64,000 nt of DNA from Chlorogloeopsis sp. ULAP01 (GCF_030381805.1 NZ_JAUDRH010000006.1:124001-188000); one strand, 5' to 3'. Numbered from the stretch's first letter, positions 37,924 to 46,367 are shown. A program made the numbers and translations. Notes: a model not told the origin generated them from the sequence alone.

Positions 37924-38556
37924 CTAAGCTTGCGTCAAAATCCCTACCAAAATCTGCATCAATACTTCTAAATCGGTGGGAACTCGATACAGCATCAAAT
38001 CCTGAGTTACCATCCGCGATGAGCGATGAAAACTACCAAACTGCCAGATATCACCTGTTGTCACAGCACCATAGAGAATTGAGTCTTCTGTCTCAACCCA
38101 ACTATCGAGAGCAATCAACTCAGTTGCTAATTGGGTAAATCCCCGTGTGATATCTGCTTGCTTTGCTTCTACAACCAGTACACTGTGTTTTGCTTGTAAA
38201 TAGTAGTCTAATTCTCCTCTAAGGTACTGATCGACCTCGATTGGGTATTCAATGTTTACTGTAGCCTCTGTAATATGTGCTACTTCTAAGAGGATGGGAG
38301 CGATTAAGACTTCACGTCGCGCTGCCTCACTGGTTAAGCTAACACGAGCAATTCCTTCTTCGAGACGCTGTCGTAAGTCTTGGAGTCTAGTAAATTGACT
38401 TGAATCAGCAATTGGTAAATTGATTGCATCCTTAACCAAGTTCGCTCCTAACTCCTTGAGAATATCTGCCGGAGCAAATTTCATCAAAAAGTAACTGCGG
38501 AAAGTATACGTCTCATTCGGTTTAAGAATCGGGGGACGTGGTGTTCGTTGTGTCAA
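37924..38556 (-). CDS. Putative PD-(D/E)XK nuclease-like protein, 5' end next to the IS607 element
   Basis: About 210 residues in the trusted part, starting at a TTG (38556) preceded by GGGGAG at 8 bases. The frame stays open upstream, but there it is only the antisense-free shadow of tnpB. The core has GELDYYLQ followed by VLVVEAKQAD, a D...ExK spacing like that of the restriction-endonuclease fold, so I infer a nuclease-type domain. An out-of-frame ATG four bases before the TTG suggests that a one-base deletion or the IS insertion destroyed the original start. No methylase is nearby. The family resembles conserved cyanobacterial hypothetical proteins. Confidence 0.6.
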   Translation of the reverse strand: MTQRTPRPPILKPNETYTFRSYFLMKFAPADILKELGANLVKDAINLPIADSSQFTRLQDLRQRLEEGIARVSLTSEAARREVLIAPILLEVAHITEATVNIEYPIEVDQYLRGELDYYLQAKHSVLVVEAKQADITRGFTQLATELIALDSWVETEDSILYGAVTTGDIWQFGSFHRSSRMVTQDLMLYRVPTDLEVLMQILVGILTQA

Positions 38557-39784
38557 AGCATATGCTCCCCAAGTACATATTGTTACTGATACATTGACGC
38601 GACATTTGCCCGGAATTGTCGGACAGAGTAACGATAGCGCTGTTACCTTCAAAGGTAACAGTGGCGGTATCCCGCAAAGCTTTTAGGAGAATCCCAAAAG
38701 CACCGTTAAAATCTCGTGGTATAGATTGACCACAGTTTGGGCAATTAAACACTTTAGAACCACCTAATTTAGTGTGTATATGACCACACTTTGTACAAGT
38801 TTTTGATGTATATTCTTCAGTTACGTCAATGACTTGGCAATTTCTCAAATTAGCTTGGTGTTTAAGTGTTTGTTTGAATCTGTAATGCGCCCATGTCAGC
38901 ATTGCTCTAGCAGTTTTTGATCGAATCTTTCTACACGCTTTGGCTACGATTTGGGAAGACTCAAAAGTAGGTAAAAATACGATTCGATAATTGCTAGTTA
39001 AATAACAAGCCGTTTGTTTTTGGCACTCATCGATGAGATTCCGAATTTTAATCCTCATCTTATGAGCGGCTTGCCTCATGCGTCTACGCTGACACTTTAC
39101 AGCTTTGCTCATTCTACTTGTTAAGTCATCCAAATGCTGACATAAACGAGTAATTCGCCCAATATCACCATTACCAAACTCAACAAATTTATTACCATCA
39201 AAGCCTGTCAAAAAAGTTCTAACACCTGGATCTAATGCAATCATTCCTGTTGACTCAGTTGGCTGTAAATTGGCTGAAACAGGAAACACACCAAACCAAC
39301 GACCTTTACAGAAAACAAGTTGTGTACCTTGCTTACAATCAGGGATAGGTTCAGAGGATTTAAACTTCAAACCTTTAGTTAGGGAGGAATACCATGTGCC
39401 TTTACTAAAGTTTGAGTCATTGAATTTTATAGCTTGTGAATAATCTTGGACACTGCGAAATTTAGCATTTTTACTAGCTTTGAATGCACGATGAGCATCA
39501 AAAATAGCATTTTGCCTAATATGACAAGGTGTGTCTTTTACCCATTCAGGTAAGTCGCCTTGCATTATTTTGTTTCGTAATTCTAACTTGCTCAATTTTT
39601 TACGCTTAAGCTGCAATGCAATCGCTTGATTAAAGCAATATCTACAGGCTGCTAACCACTGACGCCAAACTTTATTAAGTTCAGCTTCTGGGTAGATCCT
39701 TATCTTCTTTGATTTGAGATTTGTATTTTCTGAGTCCGTACAATCTACTACTGAAACAGTGGAGGATTGCGAGGATATCTTCAA
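38522..39784 (-). CDS. tnpB: TnpB RNA-guided nuclease of an IS607-family element
   Basis: About 420 residues counting from a TTG at 39784. The exact start is uncertain: a GTG at 39835 is possible, and upstream frame is only the shadow of tnpA. The RuvC catalytic residues are all present at about D185 (MIALDPGVRTF), E275 (FLPTFESSQI) and D358 (IPRDFNGAF), close to D191/E278/D361 of ISDra2 TnpB. A zinc ribbon lies between (CTKCG...CPNCG). The N-terminal block KKIRIYPEAELNKVWRQWL fits the family. TnpB is guided by omega-RNA made from its own 3' end. It overlaps tnpA by about 100 bases. The last 20 or so codons may extend past the element end into host DNA. Confidence 0.88.
   Translation of the reverse strand: MKISSQSSTVSVVDCTDSENTNLKSKKIRIYPEAELNKVWRQWLAACRYCFNQAIALQLKRKKLSKLELRNKIMQGDLPEWVKDTPCHIRQNAIFDAHRAFKASKNAKFRSVQDYSQAIKFNDSNFSKGTWYSSLTKGLKFKSSEPIPDCKQGTQLVFCKGRWFGVFPVSANLQPTESTGMIALDPGVRTFLTGFDGNKFVEFGNGDIGRITRLCQHLDDLTSRMSKAVKCQRRRMRQAAHKMRIKIRNLIDECQKQTACYLTSNYRIVFLPTFESSQIVAKACRKIRSKTARAMLTWAHYRFKQTLKHQANLRNCQVIDVTEEYTSKTCTKCGHIHTKLGGSKVFNCPNCGQSIPRDFNGAFGILLKALRDTATVTFEGNSAIVTLSDNSGQMSRQCISNNMYLGSICFDTTNTTSPDS
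38557..38660 (-). ncRNA. Candidate omega-RNA scaffold at the tnpB 3' end
   Basis: The tnpB 3' coding end is rich in nested inverted repeats on the minus strand. A 9-base perfect arm pair occurs at 38641-38660 (TGTTACCTT with AAGGTAACA). Downstream a GTTACT...AGTAAC pair encloses a CGACA...TGTCG stem. TnpB guide RNAs come from this part of the element and end at its right boundary, with adjacent host DNA as the guide. Here the guide would be the start of the neighbouring nuclease-like gene. This is structure by eye only. Confidence 0.35.
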
Positions 39785-40277
39785 CCATTTCTCGTTCTGG
39801 GCTAAGGTTTGTTTCGTTGAGTACCACGAGTTCACACCTGTTTTGATCACAAAGCCATTTGAACAAGTCAAAGCCGAATCTTGCCAACCTGTCTTTGTGG
39901 GCAACGACAACCATTCTGATATCACCTTTGAAAATTCGTTCCAATAAGGTGAGCAGTTTCTTTCTTTTGAAGTTGAGACTTCCGCCAATTTCGCTGATGA
40001 TTTCCGCTTGGGGGTATAGGTTGCTGAGTGCAGCGATTTGTCTATTGAGGTCTGGCTGTTGGGCGCGACTACTAACTCTGGCGTAGATAACAACGATGCG
40101 GTTATCGGTTGATTTGGCATTACTTGTGTAATTATCAACGTTGTATCTGCGTTGCCCTGAAGGTGTTCTGATCGCTTGGATTTTCCCAGCTTCTTCCCAT
40201 CTTCGGAGTGTTCTTTCATTGACTCCAAGGATTTCCGACGCTTCCTTGGGACTGACGTATCTGACAATAGGTTTCAC
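39681..40277 (-). CDS. tnpA: IS607-family serine recombinase (TnpA)
   Basis: A 198-residue transposase. Residues 1-50 form a MerR-like winged HTH (YVSPKEASEILGVNERTLRR). A serine-resolvase catalytic domain follows, with the nucleophile in VIYARVSSRAQQPDLNRQ (S69/S70 region) and the arginine cluster VVAHKDRLARFGFD near 128-141. The C-terminus ends in the short helix typical of IS607 rather than a resolvase DNA-binding domain. The start is a GTG directly behind GAGG. It overlaps tnpB. A 10-base inverted repeat surrounds its start, suggesting self-binding. Confidence 0.9.
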   Translation of the reverse strand: MKPIVRYVSPKEASEILGVNERTLRRWEEAGKIQAIRTPSGQRRYNVDNYTSNAKSTDNRIVVIYARVSSRAQQPDLNRQIAALSNLYPQAEIISEIGGSLNFKRKKLLTLLERIFKGDIRMVVVAHKDRLARFGFDLFKWLCDQNRCELVVLNETNLSPEREMVEDILAILHCFSSRLYGLRKYKSQIKEDKDLPRS

Positions 40278-40308
40278 CTCAATTATTGTTCTATTATCAC
40301 CTATTGTC
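40263..40308. promoter_or_regulatory. Inverted repeat at the tnpA 5' end
   Basis: A perfect 10-base pair, GACAATAGGT at 40263-40272 and ACCTATTGTC at 40299-40308, spans the tnpA start codon and leader. A MerR-like HTH lies at the TnpA N-terminus, so these arms are plausible binding sites for autoregulation or for synapsis at the left end. Confidence 0.5.
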
Positions 40309-40445
40309 CGGATATGTCTGGTAAATTAATTATTTAATCCACCTCTTCTGAGTGTAGTGCGATCGCATCATTTCGCTAAAAGTAGGTAATGTTAAAGTTT
40401 TTAGTAAAATAGCCAAGATATAAAAAACTTTTTCTTGTCAACTTT

Positions 40446-40926
40446 GTGAAAACTGACAGTATCTTCTATCGTCTCTTTCAAGAATTTCCCGATATCTTTT
40501 TTGAACTCATAGGTGAACCAACACAAGAGGCAAACACCTATCAATTTTCCTCAGTTTAAATCAAACAAACAGCATTCAGAATTGATGGTGTATTTCTTCC
40601 CACAGACGAAGAAAACCTTATTTACTTTGTTGAAGTACAGTTTCAAGCTGATTCAAAATATTTACGCCCGACTATTTGCAGAAATCTTTCTATACCTACG
40701 GCAAAACTTACCACAAAATGATTGGCGTGGTGTGCTCATATTCCCCAGCAGTAGTAAAGACACGTCGAATATACAACATTACCGAGAATTATTTAAACAA
40801 GAAGGCAAATTAGAAGCAGTACCTCGGCTATTGGCATGGGGATTAACTGTAGAACAGATCGCAGAGGCATTAGGTTTAGAAGTCGAACAAGTCAGGAAAG
40901 CTTCACAAAATCAATCATCAAGTTGA
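40446..40926 (+). pseudogene. Broken Rpn/DUF2887-type nuclease (PD-(D/E)XK) gene
   Basis: Frame 1 from a GTG at 40446 reads VKTDSIFYRLFQEFPDIFFE, then has an in-frame TAA at 40557-40559. It continues with IKQTAFRIDGVFLPTDEENL and VEVQFQAD. Around 40655-40665 the similarity shifts by one base into the frame reading YARLFAEIFLYLRQNLP and DWRGVLIFPSSS. After YRELF the central part of the protein is missing and the frame jumps to the family C-terminus AVPRLLAWGLTVEQIAEALG. One stop, one frameshift and one deletion make this a clear pseudogene. Intact relatives are about 270-300 residues. Confidence 0.8.
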
Positions 40927-41071
40927 TGCAGCAGCTATCAGCCTATTGCTAGCCAAAATATTTCTCCGTCTTCAAGGAATTGATTGTGCCAAACTTGTAA
41001 TTAAATTTTGTTAAGATTGGACTCGACGTGAGTCTGCCTTCGCTGCTAATTGCCTACCTTGGAGACACCCA

Positions 41072-42766
41072 ATGTTGCGACTAGAACATATCAGTAAAAT
41101 TTATCCGACTGGTGAAGTCCTCAAGGATATCAACTGGGAAGTCAAATCTGGCGATCGCATTGGCTTAGTTGGTGTCAATGGTGCCGGAAAATCAACACAA
41201 CTTAAAATTATTACTGGCGAGGTTGAACCGTCCTCTGGTGAAATTATTCGTCCTGCCAGTTTGCACATAGCTTACCTCAACCAAGAATTTGATGTTGATC
41301 CCTCTCGCACAGTCAAAGAGGAATTTTGGACAGTCTTTAAGGAGGCAAACCAGGTAAATCAGTCTCTAGTGCAAGTGCAACACCAAATGCAAACTGCTTC
41401 GCCAGAAGAACTAGAAAAATTAATTAATAAATTGGATCGTCTCCAACGGCAGTTTGAAGCTTTGGATGGTTACGGTTTGGAGGCACGCATTGGCAAAATA
41501 TTGCCGGAAATGGGATTCGAGCCGGAGGATGGCGATCGCCTTGTCAGCGCCTTTAGTGGTGGCTGGCAGATGCGGATGAATCTAGGTAAAATTTTGCTGC
41601 AAGAACCAGATTTGCTGCTATTAGATGAGCCAACTAACCACCTAGATTTAGAAACAATTGAGTGGCTAGAAAATTACCTAAAAGGATTAACCACACCGAT
41701 GGTAATAGTCTCCCATGACCGGGAGTTTCTTGACCGTCTGTGTACCCAGATTGTGGAAACTGAACGTGGTGTTTCCACCACCTATCTTGGTAATTACTCT
41801 GCATACTTGCAACAAAAATCAGAAAACCAAGTAGCGCAATTGTCTGCTTACGAACGCCAGCAAAAGGAACTAGAGAAGCAGCAGGCGTTTGTTGAGAGGT
41901 TCCGCGCTAGTGCTACTCGCAGTACTCAAGCCAAAAGCCGGGAAAAGCAACTAGAAAAAATTGAGCGTATTGAAGCACCTACCTTTGAAGTCAAAACATT
42001 GCACTTCCGTTTTCCACCTGCACCTCGTAGCGGACGGGATGTTGTAAAAATAAAGGATTTAACTCATATTTACGATGACAAAATTTTATTCCTGGGAGCA
42101 AATCTCTTAATTGAAAGGGGCGATCGCATTGCTTTTCTCGCTCCCAATGGTGCTGGTAAATCTACGTTATTACGCTTAATTATGGGTATAGAAGAACCCA
42201 CAGAAGGTAGCGTTAGCTTAGGCGAGCATAACGTGATCCCCGGTTACTTTGAGCAAAACCAAGCAGAGGCTTTAGATTTACAAAGAACTGTCGTGGAAAC
42301 CATCCATGATGAAGTCCCTGATTGGAAAAATGAAGAAGTTCGTACACTACTGGGACGCTTTTTGTTCAGTGGTGACACGGTGTTTAAAAAAGTTGTTGCT
42401 CTTAGCGGTGGAGAAAAGGCGCGTTTGGCATTGGCAAAAATGCTTTTACGTCCAGCGAATTTACTAATCTTAGATGAGCCAACAAACCATTTAGATATTC
42501 CAGCGAAGGAAATGCTGGAAGAAGCACTGCAAAATTACGAGGGAACTGCAATTGTTGTCTCCCACGATAGGTATTTTATTTCTCAAGTAGCAAATAAAAT
42601 TGTGGAAATTCGGGATGGGGAATTCCGTGTATATTTAGGTGATTATCACTACTATCTAGAAAAAATTGCTGAAGAAAAAGAACAAGCTAGACTAGCGGCG
42701 ATCGCTGCCGAAAAAGCTGCCAAGAAAGCTGCTAAAGCTGCTAAAGCTGCGGGCAAGAAGAAGTGA
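41072..42766 (+). CDS. ABC-F family ATPase
   Basis: A 564-residue protein with two ABC domains and no membrane segment, the layout of ABC-F translation factors (EttA, Uup and relatives). First half: Walker A GVNGAGKSTQLK, signature SGGWQMRMNLGK, Walker B LLLDEPTNHLDL. Second half: APNGAGKSTLLR, LSGGEKARLALAK and LILDEPTNHLDI. The inter-domain linker (about residues 240-310) is charged and helical, as in P-site tRNA interaction motifs. The C-terminus is a Lys/Ala repeat (KKAAKAAKAAGKKK). A GGAG precedes the ATG. It probably acts on the ribosome; an exact subclass cannot be given. Confidence 0.92.
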   Translation: MLRLEHISKIYPTGEVLKDINWEVKSGDRIGLVGVNGAGKSTQLKIITGEVEPSSGEIIRPASLHIAYLNQEFDVDPSRTVKEEFWTVFKEANQVNQSLVQVQHQMQTASPEELEKLINKLDRLQRQFEALDGYGLEARIGKILPEMGFEPEDGDRLVSAFSGGWQMRMNLGKILLQEPDLLLLDEPTNHLDLETIEWLENYLKGLTTPMVIVSHDREFLDRLCTQIVETERGVSTTYLGNYSAYLQQKSENQVAQLSAYERQQKELEKQQAFVERFRASATRSTQAKSREKQLEKIERIEAPTFEVKTLHFRFPPAPRSGRDVVKIKDLTHIYDDKILFLGANLLIERGDRIAFLAPNGAGKSTLLRLIMGIEEPTEGSVSLGEHNVIPGYFEQNQAEALDLQRTVVETIHDEVPDWKNEEVRTLLGRFLFSGDTVFKKVVALSGGEKARLALAKMLLRPANLLILDEPTNHLDIPAKEMLEEALQNYEGTAIVVSHDRYFISQVANKIVEIRDGEFRVYLGDYHYYLEKIAEEKEQARLAAIAAEKAAKKAAKAAKAAGKKK

Positions 42767-42780
42767 GGGACTAGGAACTA

Positions 42781-43119
42781 GATTAGGGACGCTTGAAGAG
42801 AAGCCAGCGTCGTGGTGAGCCAGCGCTCTTGGTAGGGTTTGCAACGGACAGTTCCTACAACGGGGGAGACCCTCCGAAGTCGCCCCCAACGGGGGGCTTT
42901 GGGGCCCCACGGAGTGGGGTTGGGGGGAAACCCCTGCACGGCGCTTCTGTTGGCAACGGACTGTCCTCCTCCACAGGCGACTGGCGTAGACGCCGAAGGC
43001 GGATAAGCGAAAGTAAGGGTTCCCCGACTTGTAGACGCGCTTTGCGCGGCTTCCCGTTCCCCGGAGGGGTTCCGAAGGTAGGGTGGCGACTGGCGTGAGT
43101 GGGAGAGTGTCCGAGTGGA
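42781..43119. repeat. GC-rich mosaic dispersed repeat
   Basis: A GC-rich intergenic block sharing several modules with 12740-13010, including the elements at 42812-42826 and 43001-43021. It also contains poly-G/poly-C segments, including a CGGGGGAGACC-like module, and inverted GGGG/CCCC runs around 42860-42940. Frames on both strands are long only because the composition lacks stop codons. It separates the ABC-F gene from gpmI. Confidence 0.7.
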
Positions 43120-43210
43120 GATGAGGGAGATAGGGAAGATGGGGAAGAATTTACTCTTATTACTTCCTCAACTGCCTCAACTGCCTCATCTCCGTGTCTC
43201 CTTGTCCACG
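43120..43210. repeat. Dispersed intergenic repeat, reverse copy of 24302-24397
   Basis: About 90 bases matching the reverse complement of 24302-24397, with a few substitutions and a small deletion. The tandem CTCAACTGC unit corresponds to the GTTGAGGGA unit of the other copy. Confidence 0.7.
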
Positions 43211-43402
43211 TCTGGTGTCCTCTTCTTGCCAATCCCCAATCCCCAATCACCACATAAATGAGAAGACGTTTACGAAAGTTTAAGAAATGTCTAAAAAATC
43301 GGAAAATCGTCATAAAAGAAGTTAGTAAGCAGAAATTCACTTGCGGCTGGGGTTAGCAGTGGTATCATTCGGGTATTACAAAAAGTAAAGGGCGAATTTA
43401 TT

Positions 43403-45001
43403 ATGACCAAAGCACCTGTTGCTCCCGTGGTGCTAGTCATTTTAGACGGATGGGGCTACTGCGAGGAGATACAAGGAAATGCTATTGCCGCTGCTAACAC
43501 TCCGGTAATGGATAGCTTATGGGCAGCATATCCGCACACCCTTATCCGCACATCAGGAAAAGCCGTGGGGTTGCCAGAGGGTCAAATGGGCAACTCTGAA
43601 GTTGGTCATTTGAACATTGGTGCTGGGAGGGTTGTACCCCAAGAATTGGTACGCATTTCTGATGCAGTTGAAGATGGTTCCATCCTGCAAAATCCAGCAC
43701 TTGTCAACATTTGCCAACGAGTGAAAAGTCAAAATGGCAAGTTGCATTTAGTCGGGCTTTGTTCTGAGGGTGGGGTACATTCGCACGTTAGCCATCTGTT
43801 CGGACTACTTGATCTAGCTAAAGCTCAAGGAATATCAGAAATTTGCATACACGCCATCACTGATGGTCGAGATACCGCTCCCACAGAGGGTGTCAATGCA
43901 ATTGCGCTGATCCAAAATTACATAGAGCGCATTGGGGTAGGACGCATAGTTACCCTTAGCGGGCGGTATTATGCAATGGATCGCGATCGCCGTTGGGATC
44001 GCGTTAAACGCGCCTATGATGTGATGACACAAGATAGTCCCGGCAGCGATCGTTCTGCTCTAGAAATTCTGCAAGCATCCTATGCAGAAGGTGTAACAGA
44101 TGAATTCGTGGTTCCAGTCAGAATCGCACCTGGAGCTGTAGAAGCAGGAGATGGGGTAATATTTTTCAATTTCCGCCCCGATCGCGCAAGACAACTGACT
44201 CAAGCGTTTGTTAGTTCGAAATTTAACGGTTTTGAAAGACAGCAAATTACTCCACTAGAGTTTGCTACTTTTACGCAGTACGATCCAGACTTAGCAGTTG
44301 CAGTCGCTTTTGAACCACAGAACCTCAGCAATATTTTGGGCGAAGTGATTTCTCAACACGATCTCAAGCAGTTTCGCACTGCCGAAACAGAAAAATACGC
44401 CCACGTCACCTACTTCTTCAATGGCGGACTAGAGGAACCTTTTCCAGGCGAAGACAGGGAACTAGTCAACAGTCCAATGGTTGCCACCTATGACAAAGCA
44501 CCGACAATGTCAGCCGAAGCAGTCACAAAGGTAGCAGTAGCAGCAATTGAAAAGGAAATTTACTCCCTTGTTGTGATTAACTACGCTAACCCAGACATGG
44601 TAGGACACACAGGTCAAATTGAGGCCACAATTAAAGCCATTGAAACTGTTGATAGCTGTTTGGGTCGCTTACTGGTAAGCGTGAGTAAAGTTGGAGGTAC
44701 AGCAATTATTACTGCCGACCACGGTAACGCAGAACATATGATAGATGAGGGAGGTAATCCCTGGACAGCTCACACTACCAACCCAGTTCCCTTAATTGTG
44801 GTGGAAGGAGAAAAAGCAAAGATCCCCGGACATGGTGGAAATGTTGCCTTGCGAAACGATGGTAAGTTAGCCGACATTGCCCCTACTATTCTAGAGATTT
44901 TACAGATTCCTCAACCCCAAGAAATGACAGGGCGATCGCTGGTAGATTCTGCCGAGTATGATGTGCAATTGCCTCGTACTCCCGTGCAGGTTGGGCTGTA
45001 G
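43403..45001 (+). CDS. gpmI: 2,3-bisphosphoglycerate-independent phosphoglycerate mutase
   Basis: A 532-residue binuclear manganese enzyme that interconverts 3- and 2-phosphoglycerate in glycolysis. The N-terminal metal site is VVLVILDGWGYCEE. The catalytic serine lies in GQMGNSEVGHLNIGAGR near residue 65. ITDGRDTAPTEG and GRYYAMDRDRRWDRV are substrate-binding, and ITADHGNAEHM near 445 completes the metal site. The length is typical. It is followed 89 bases later by secG. Confidence 0.97.
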   Translation: MTKAPVAPVVLVILDGWGYCEEIQGNAIAAANTPVMDSLWAAYPHTLIRTSGKAVGLPEGQMGNSEVGHLNIGAGRVVPQELVRISDAVEDGSILQNPALVNICQRVKSQNGKLHLVGLCSEGGVHSHVSHLFGLLDLAKAQGISEICIHAITDGRDTAPTEGVNAIALIQNYIERIGVGRIVTLSGRYYAMDRDRRWDRVKRAYDVMTQDSPGSDRSALEILQASYAEGVTDEFVVPVRIAPGAVEAGDGVIFFNFRPDRARQLTQAFVSSKFNGFERQQITPLEFATFTQYDPDLAVAVAFEPQNLSNILGEVISQHDLKQFRTAETEKYAHVTYFFNGGLEEPFPGEDRELVNSPMVATYDKAPTMSAEAVTKVAVAAIEKEIYSLVVINYANPDMVGHTGQIEATIKAIETVDSCLGRLLVSVSKVGGTAIITADHGNAEHMIDEGGNPWTAHTTNPVPLIVVEGEKAKIPGHGGNVALRNDGKLADIAPTILEILQIPQPQEMTGRSLVDSAEYDVQLPRTPVQVGL

Positions 45002-45090
45002 AAGAATAATAAGTTATGAATTATGAATGAGAATTGAATAAAATTCATAATTTATAATTCATAATTATCCATTACGTTTATATTGCTACC

Positions 45091-45324
45091 ATGACTGTTA
45101 GTAACGTCGTACAAGGTATCTGGGTTTTTTCTGCCATTGCTTTGGTTGTTCTTGTGTTACTACATAGCCCCAAAGGTGATGGTATTGGAGCTATCGGTGG
45201 GCAAGCCCAGTTGTTTAGCAGCACCAAGAGTGCAGAAAATACATTAAACCGAGTTACTTGGGCATTGACAGTTATTTTTCTCGGTTTAACTGTGGTTTTA
45301 AGTGCTGGTTGGCTCCCTAGTTAA
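45091..45324 (+). CDS. secG: Preprotein translocase subunit SecG
   Basis: A 77-residue membrane protein with two transmembrane helices (about residues 6-24 and 52-73). They are joined by the conserved cytoplasmic loop SPKGDGIGAIGGQAQLF, with FSSTKSAENTLNRVTW after it. It supports SecYEG-mediated export. Spacing to gpmI suggests possible co-transcription, an arrangement seen in other cyanobacteria. Confidence 0.93.
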   Translation: MTVSNVVQGIWVFSAIALVVLVLLHSPKGDGIGAIGGQAQLFSSTKSAENTLNRVTWALTVIFLGLTVVLSAGWLPS

Positions 45325-45342
45325 GGGTAGGGGGATAGGGAG

Positions 45343-46200
45343 ATGGGAAGAAAAACCCAACACCCGATACCCAAGACTCCAAAAATTTTTATTTGGCGGC
45401 GTTTACTGGCATTTTTAGGATTAGTTATGCTCACCGGACTGCTCGTTATCTTCATTAACGTGCAGTCTTTTGCTATGTTTACACACGGGCAATATCCAAC
45501 AGGCACCAAAACTTATTCCCTCATTTCCCACTCTCCCACTCTCCCTTTGCCATCCCCAAAAACCCATCCTTTACCAACCACGCTAGCTCAGTGGCAAGAT
45601 CGCACTAACAGTGGAGATTACTTTTCCCAAGTTGCACCGACACAAGTAGGCTATTTAGTCTGGTCGCAATTTCCTGTTACGGTTTACATAGAAATGCCAA
45701 CAGTAATCAGCACCAAGCAGGCTGAAACTTGGGTAAATGAAGTTTTACAAGCTGTGCAAGAGTGGAGTACCTATTTACCTTTACAAGTAGTAGAAACATC
45801 AGAGGAGGCTGATATTACAATTTTGCGGAAAGCTCCTCCACTTCAGATTTCTCCAGGTAATAAATTCCCTCGCGCACGTTCTGCGCTAACTACTTACTTT
45901 TTATATACAAAAGGAAACTTTTTATACCATTACTTTACCATCTTGTTGCATCCTAGTCAAACAGGGAAATATCTTTTGGCAGCAGTTCGCCACGAATTAG
46001 GTCATGCACTGGGAATCTGGGGACACAGCCAAGCAGAAAGTGATGTTTTATACTTTTCTCAAGTTCGTAATCCACCGCCAATTTCTCCTAGAGATATAAA
46101 TACGCTGAAGCGAGTGTATGAACAGCCAACGAGTTTGGGATGGACTTTGCCGAAGGCAGAGGGCAGAGAGAACTCAGAGCGCTCTCGCACGGCGATTTGA
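45343..46200 (+). CDS. Membrane-anchored metzincin-like zinc protease
   Basis: A 285-residue protein with an N-terminal membrane anchor or signal (about residues 20-42, LLAFLGLVMLTGLLVIFINV). The central part carries the zinc site VRHELGHALGIWGHS, which fits HExxHxxGxxH of matrixin-like metzincins. The Met-turn expected about ten residues later reads SDVLYFSQ, with leucine where methionine is usual. It starts 18 bases after secG, so it may share that transcript. It is predicted to be periplasmic; the substrate is unknown. Confidence 0.8.
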   Translation: MGRKTQHPIPKTPKIFIWRRLLAFLGLVMLTGLLVIFINVQSFAMFTHGQYPTGTKTYSLISHSPTLPLPSPKTHPLPTTLAQWQDRTNSGDYFSQVAPTQVGYLVWSQFPVTVYIEMPTVISTKQAETWVNEVLQAVQEWSTYLPLQVVETSEEADITILRKAPPLQISPGNKFPRARSALTTYFLYTKGNFLYHYFTILLHPSQTGKYLLAAVRHELGHALGIWGHSQAESDVLYFSQVRNPPPISPRDINTLKRVYEQPTSLGWTLPKAEGRENSERSRTAI

Positions 46201-46367
46201 AGTTCGGTGGGGCAGTAGGCAGAAGGAATCAATAGGGACTAGGGAGGCTTAAATTTTAGATTTTAGATTTTGGATTTTAGATGAAGTTCCAATCCCAAAT
46301 CCAAAATTTAACTGCCCAATCCCCGATCCCCAATCCCCAATCACTAGTACCCTATCTTAGAAGAAAT

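Larger units (their letters stand above)
38557..40320 (-). mobile_element. IS607-family insertion sequence (tnpA serine recombinase + tnpB)
   Basis: A two-gene element transcribed on the minus strand, with a MerR-like-HTH serine recombinase followed by an overlapping tnpB. IS607 elements lack terminal inverted repeats and target duplications, so the ends are estimates: the left end beyond the inverted repeat at 40263-40308, the right end near the GGGG at about 38567-38570. Both genes look intact, so the element could be active. It sits between two nuclease-type genes, one broken. Confidence 0.7.

Noticed and set aside
39784..40267. An N-terminal extension of TnpB of about 160 residues
   Set aside because: This part is the shadow of tnpA in another frame. 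RuvC spacing from the TTG at 39784 already matches known TnpB.
42855..43340. A 161-codon minus-strand frame, and a 101-codon plus-strand frame at 42793-43098
   Set aside because: Both cross dispersed repeats with runs of Pro, Gly and Ser and show no protein-family features.
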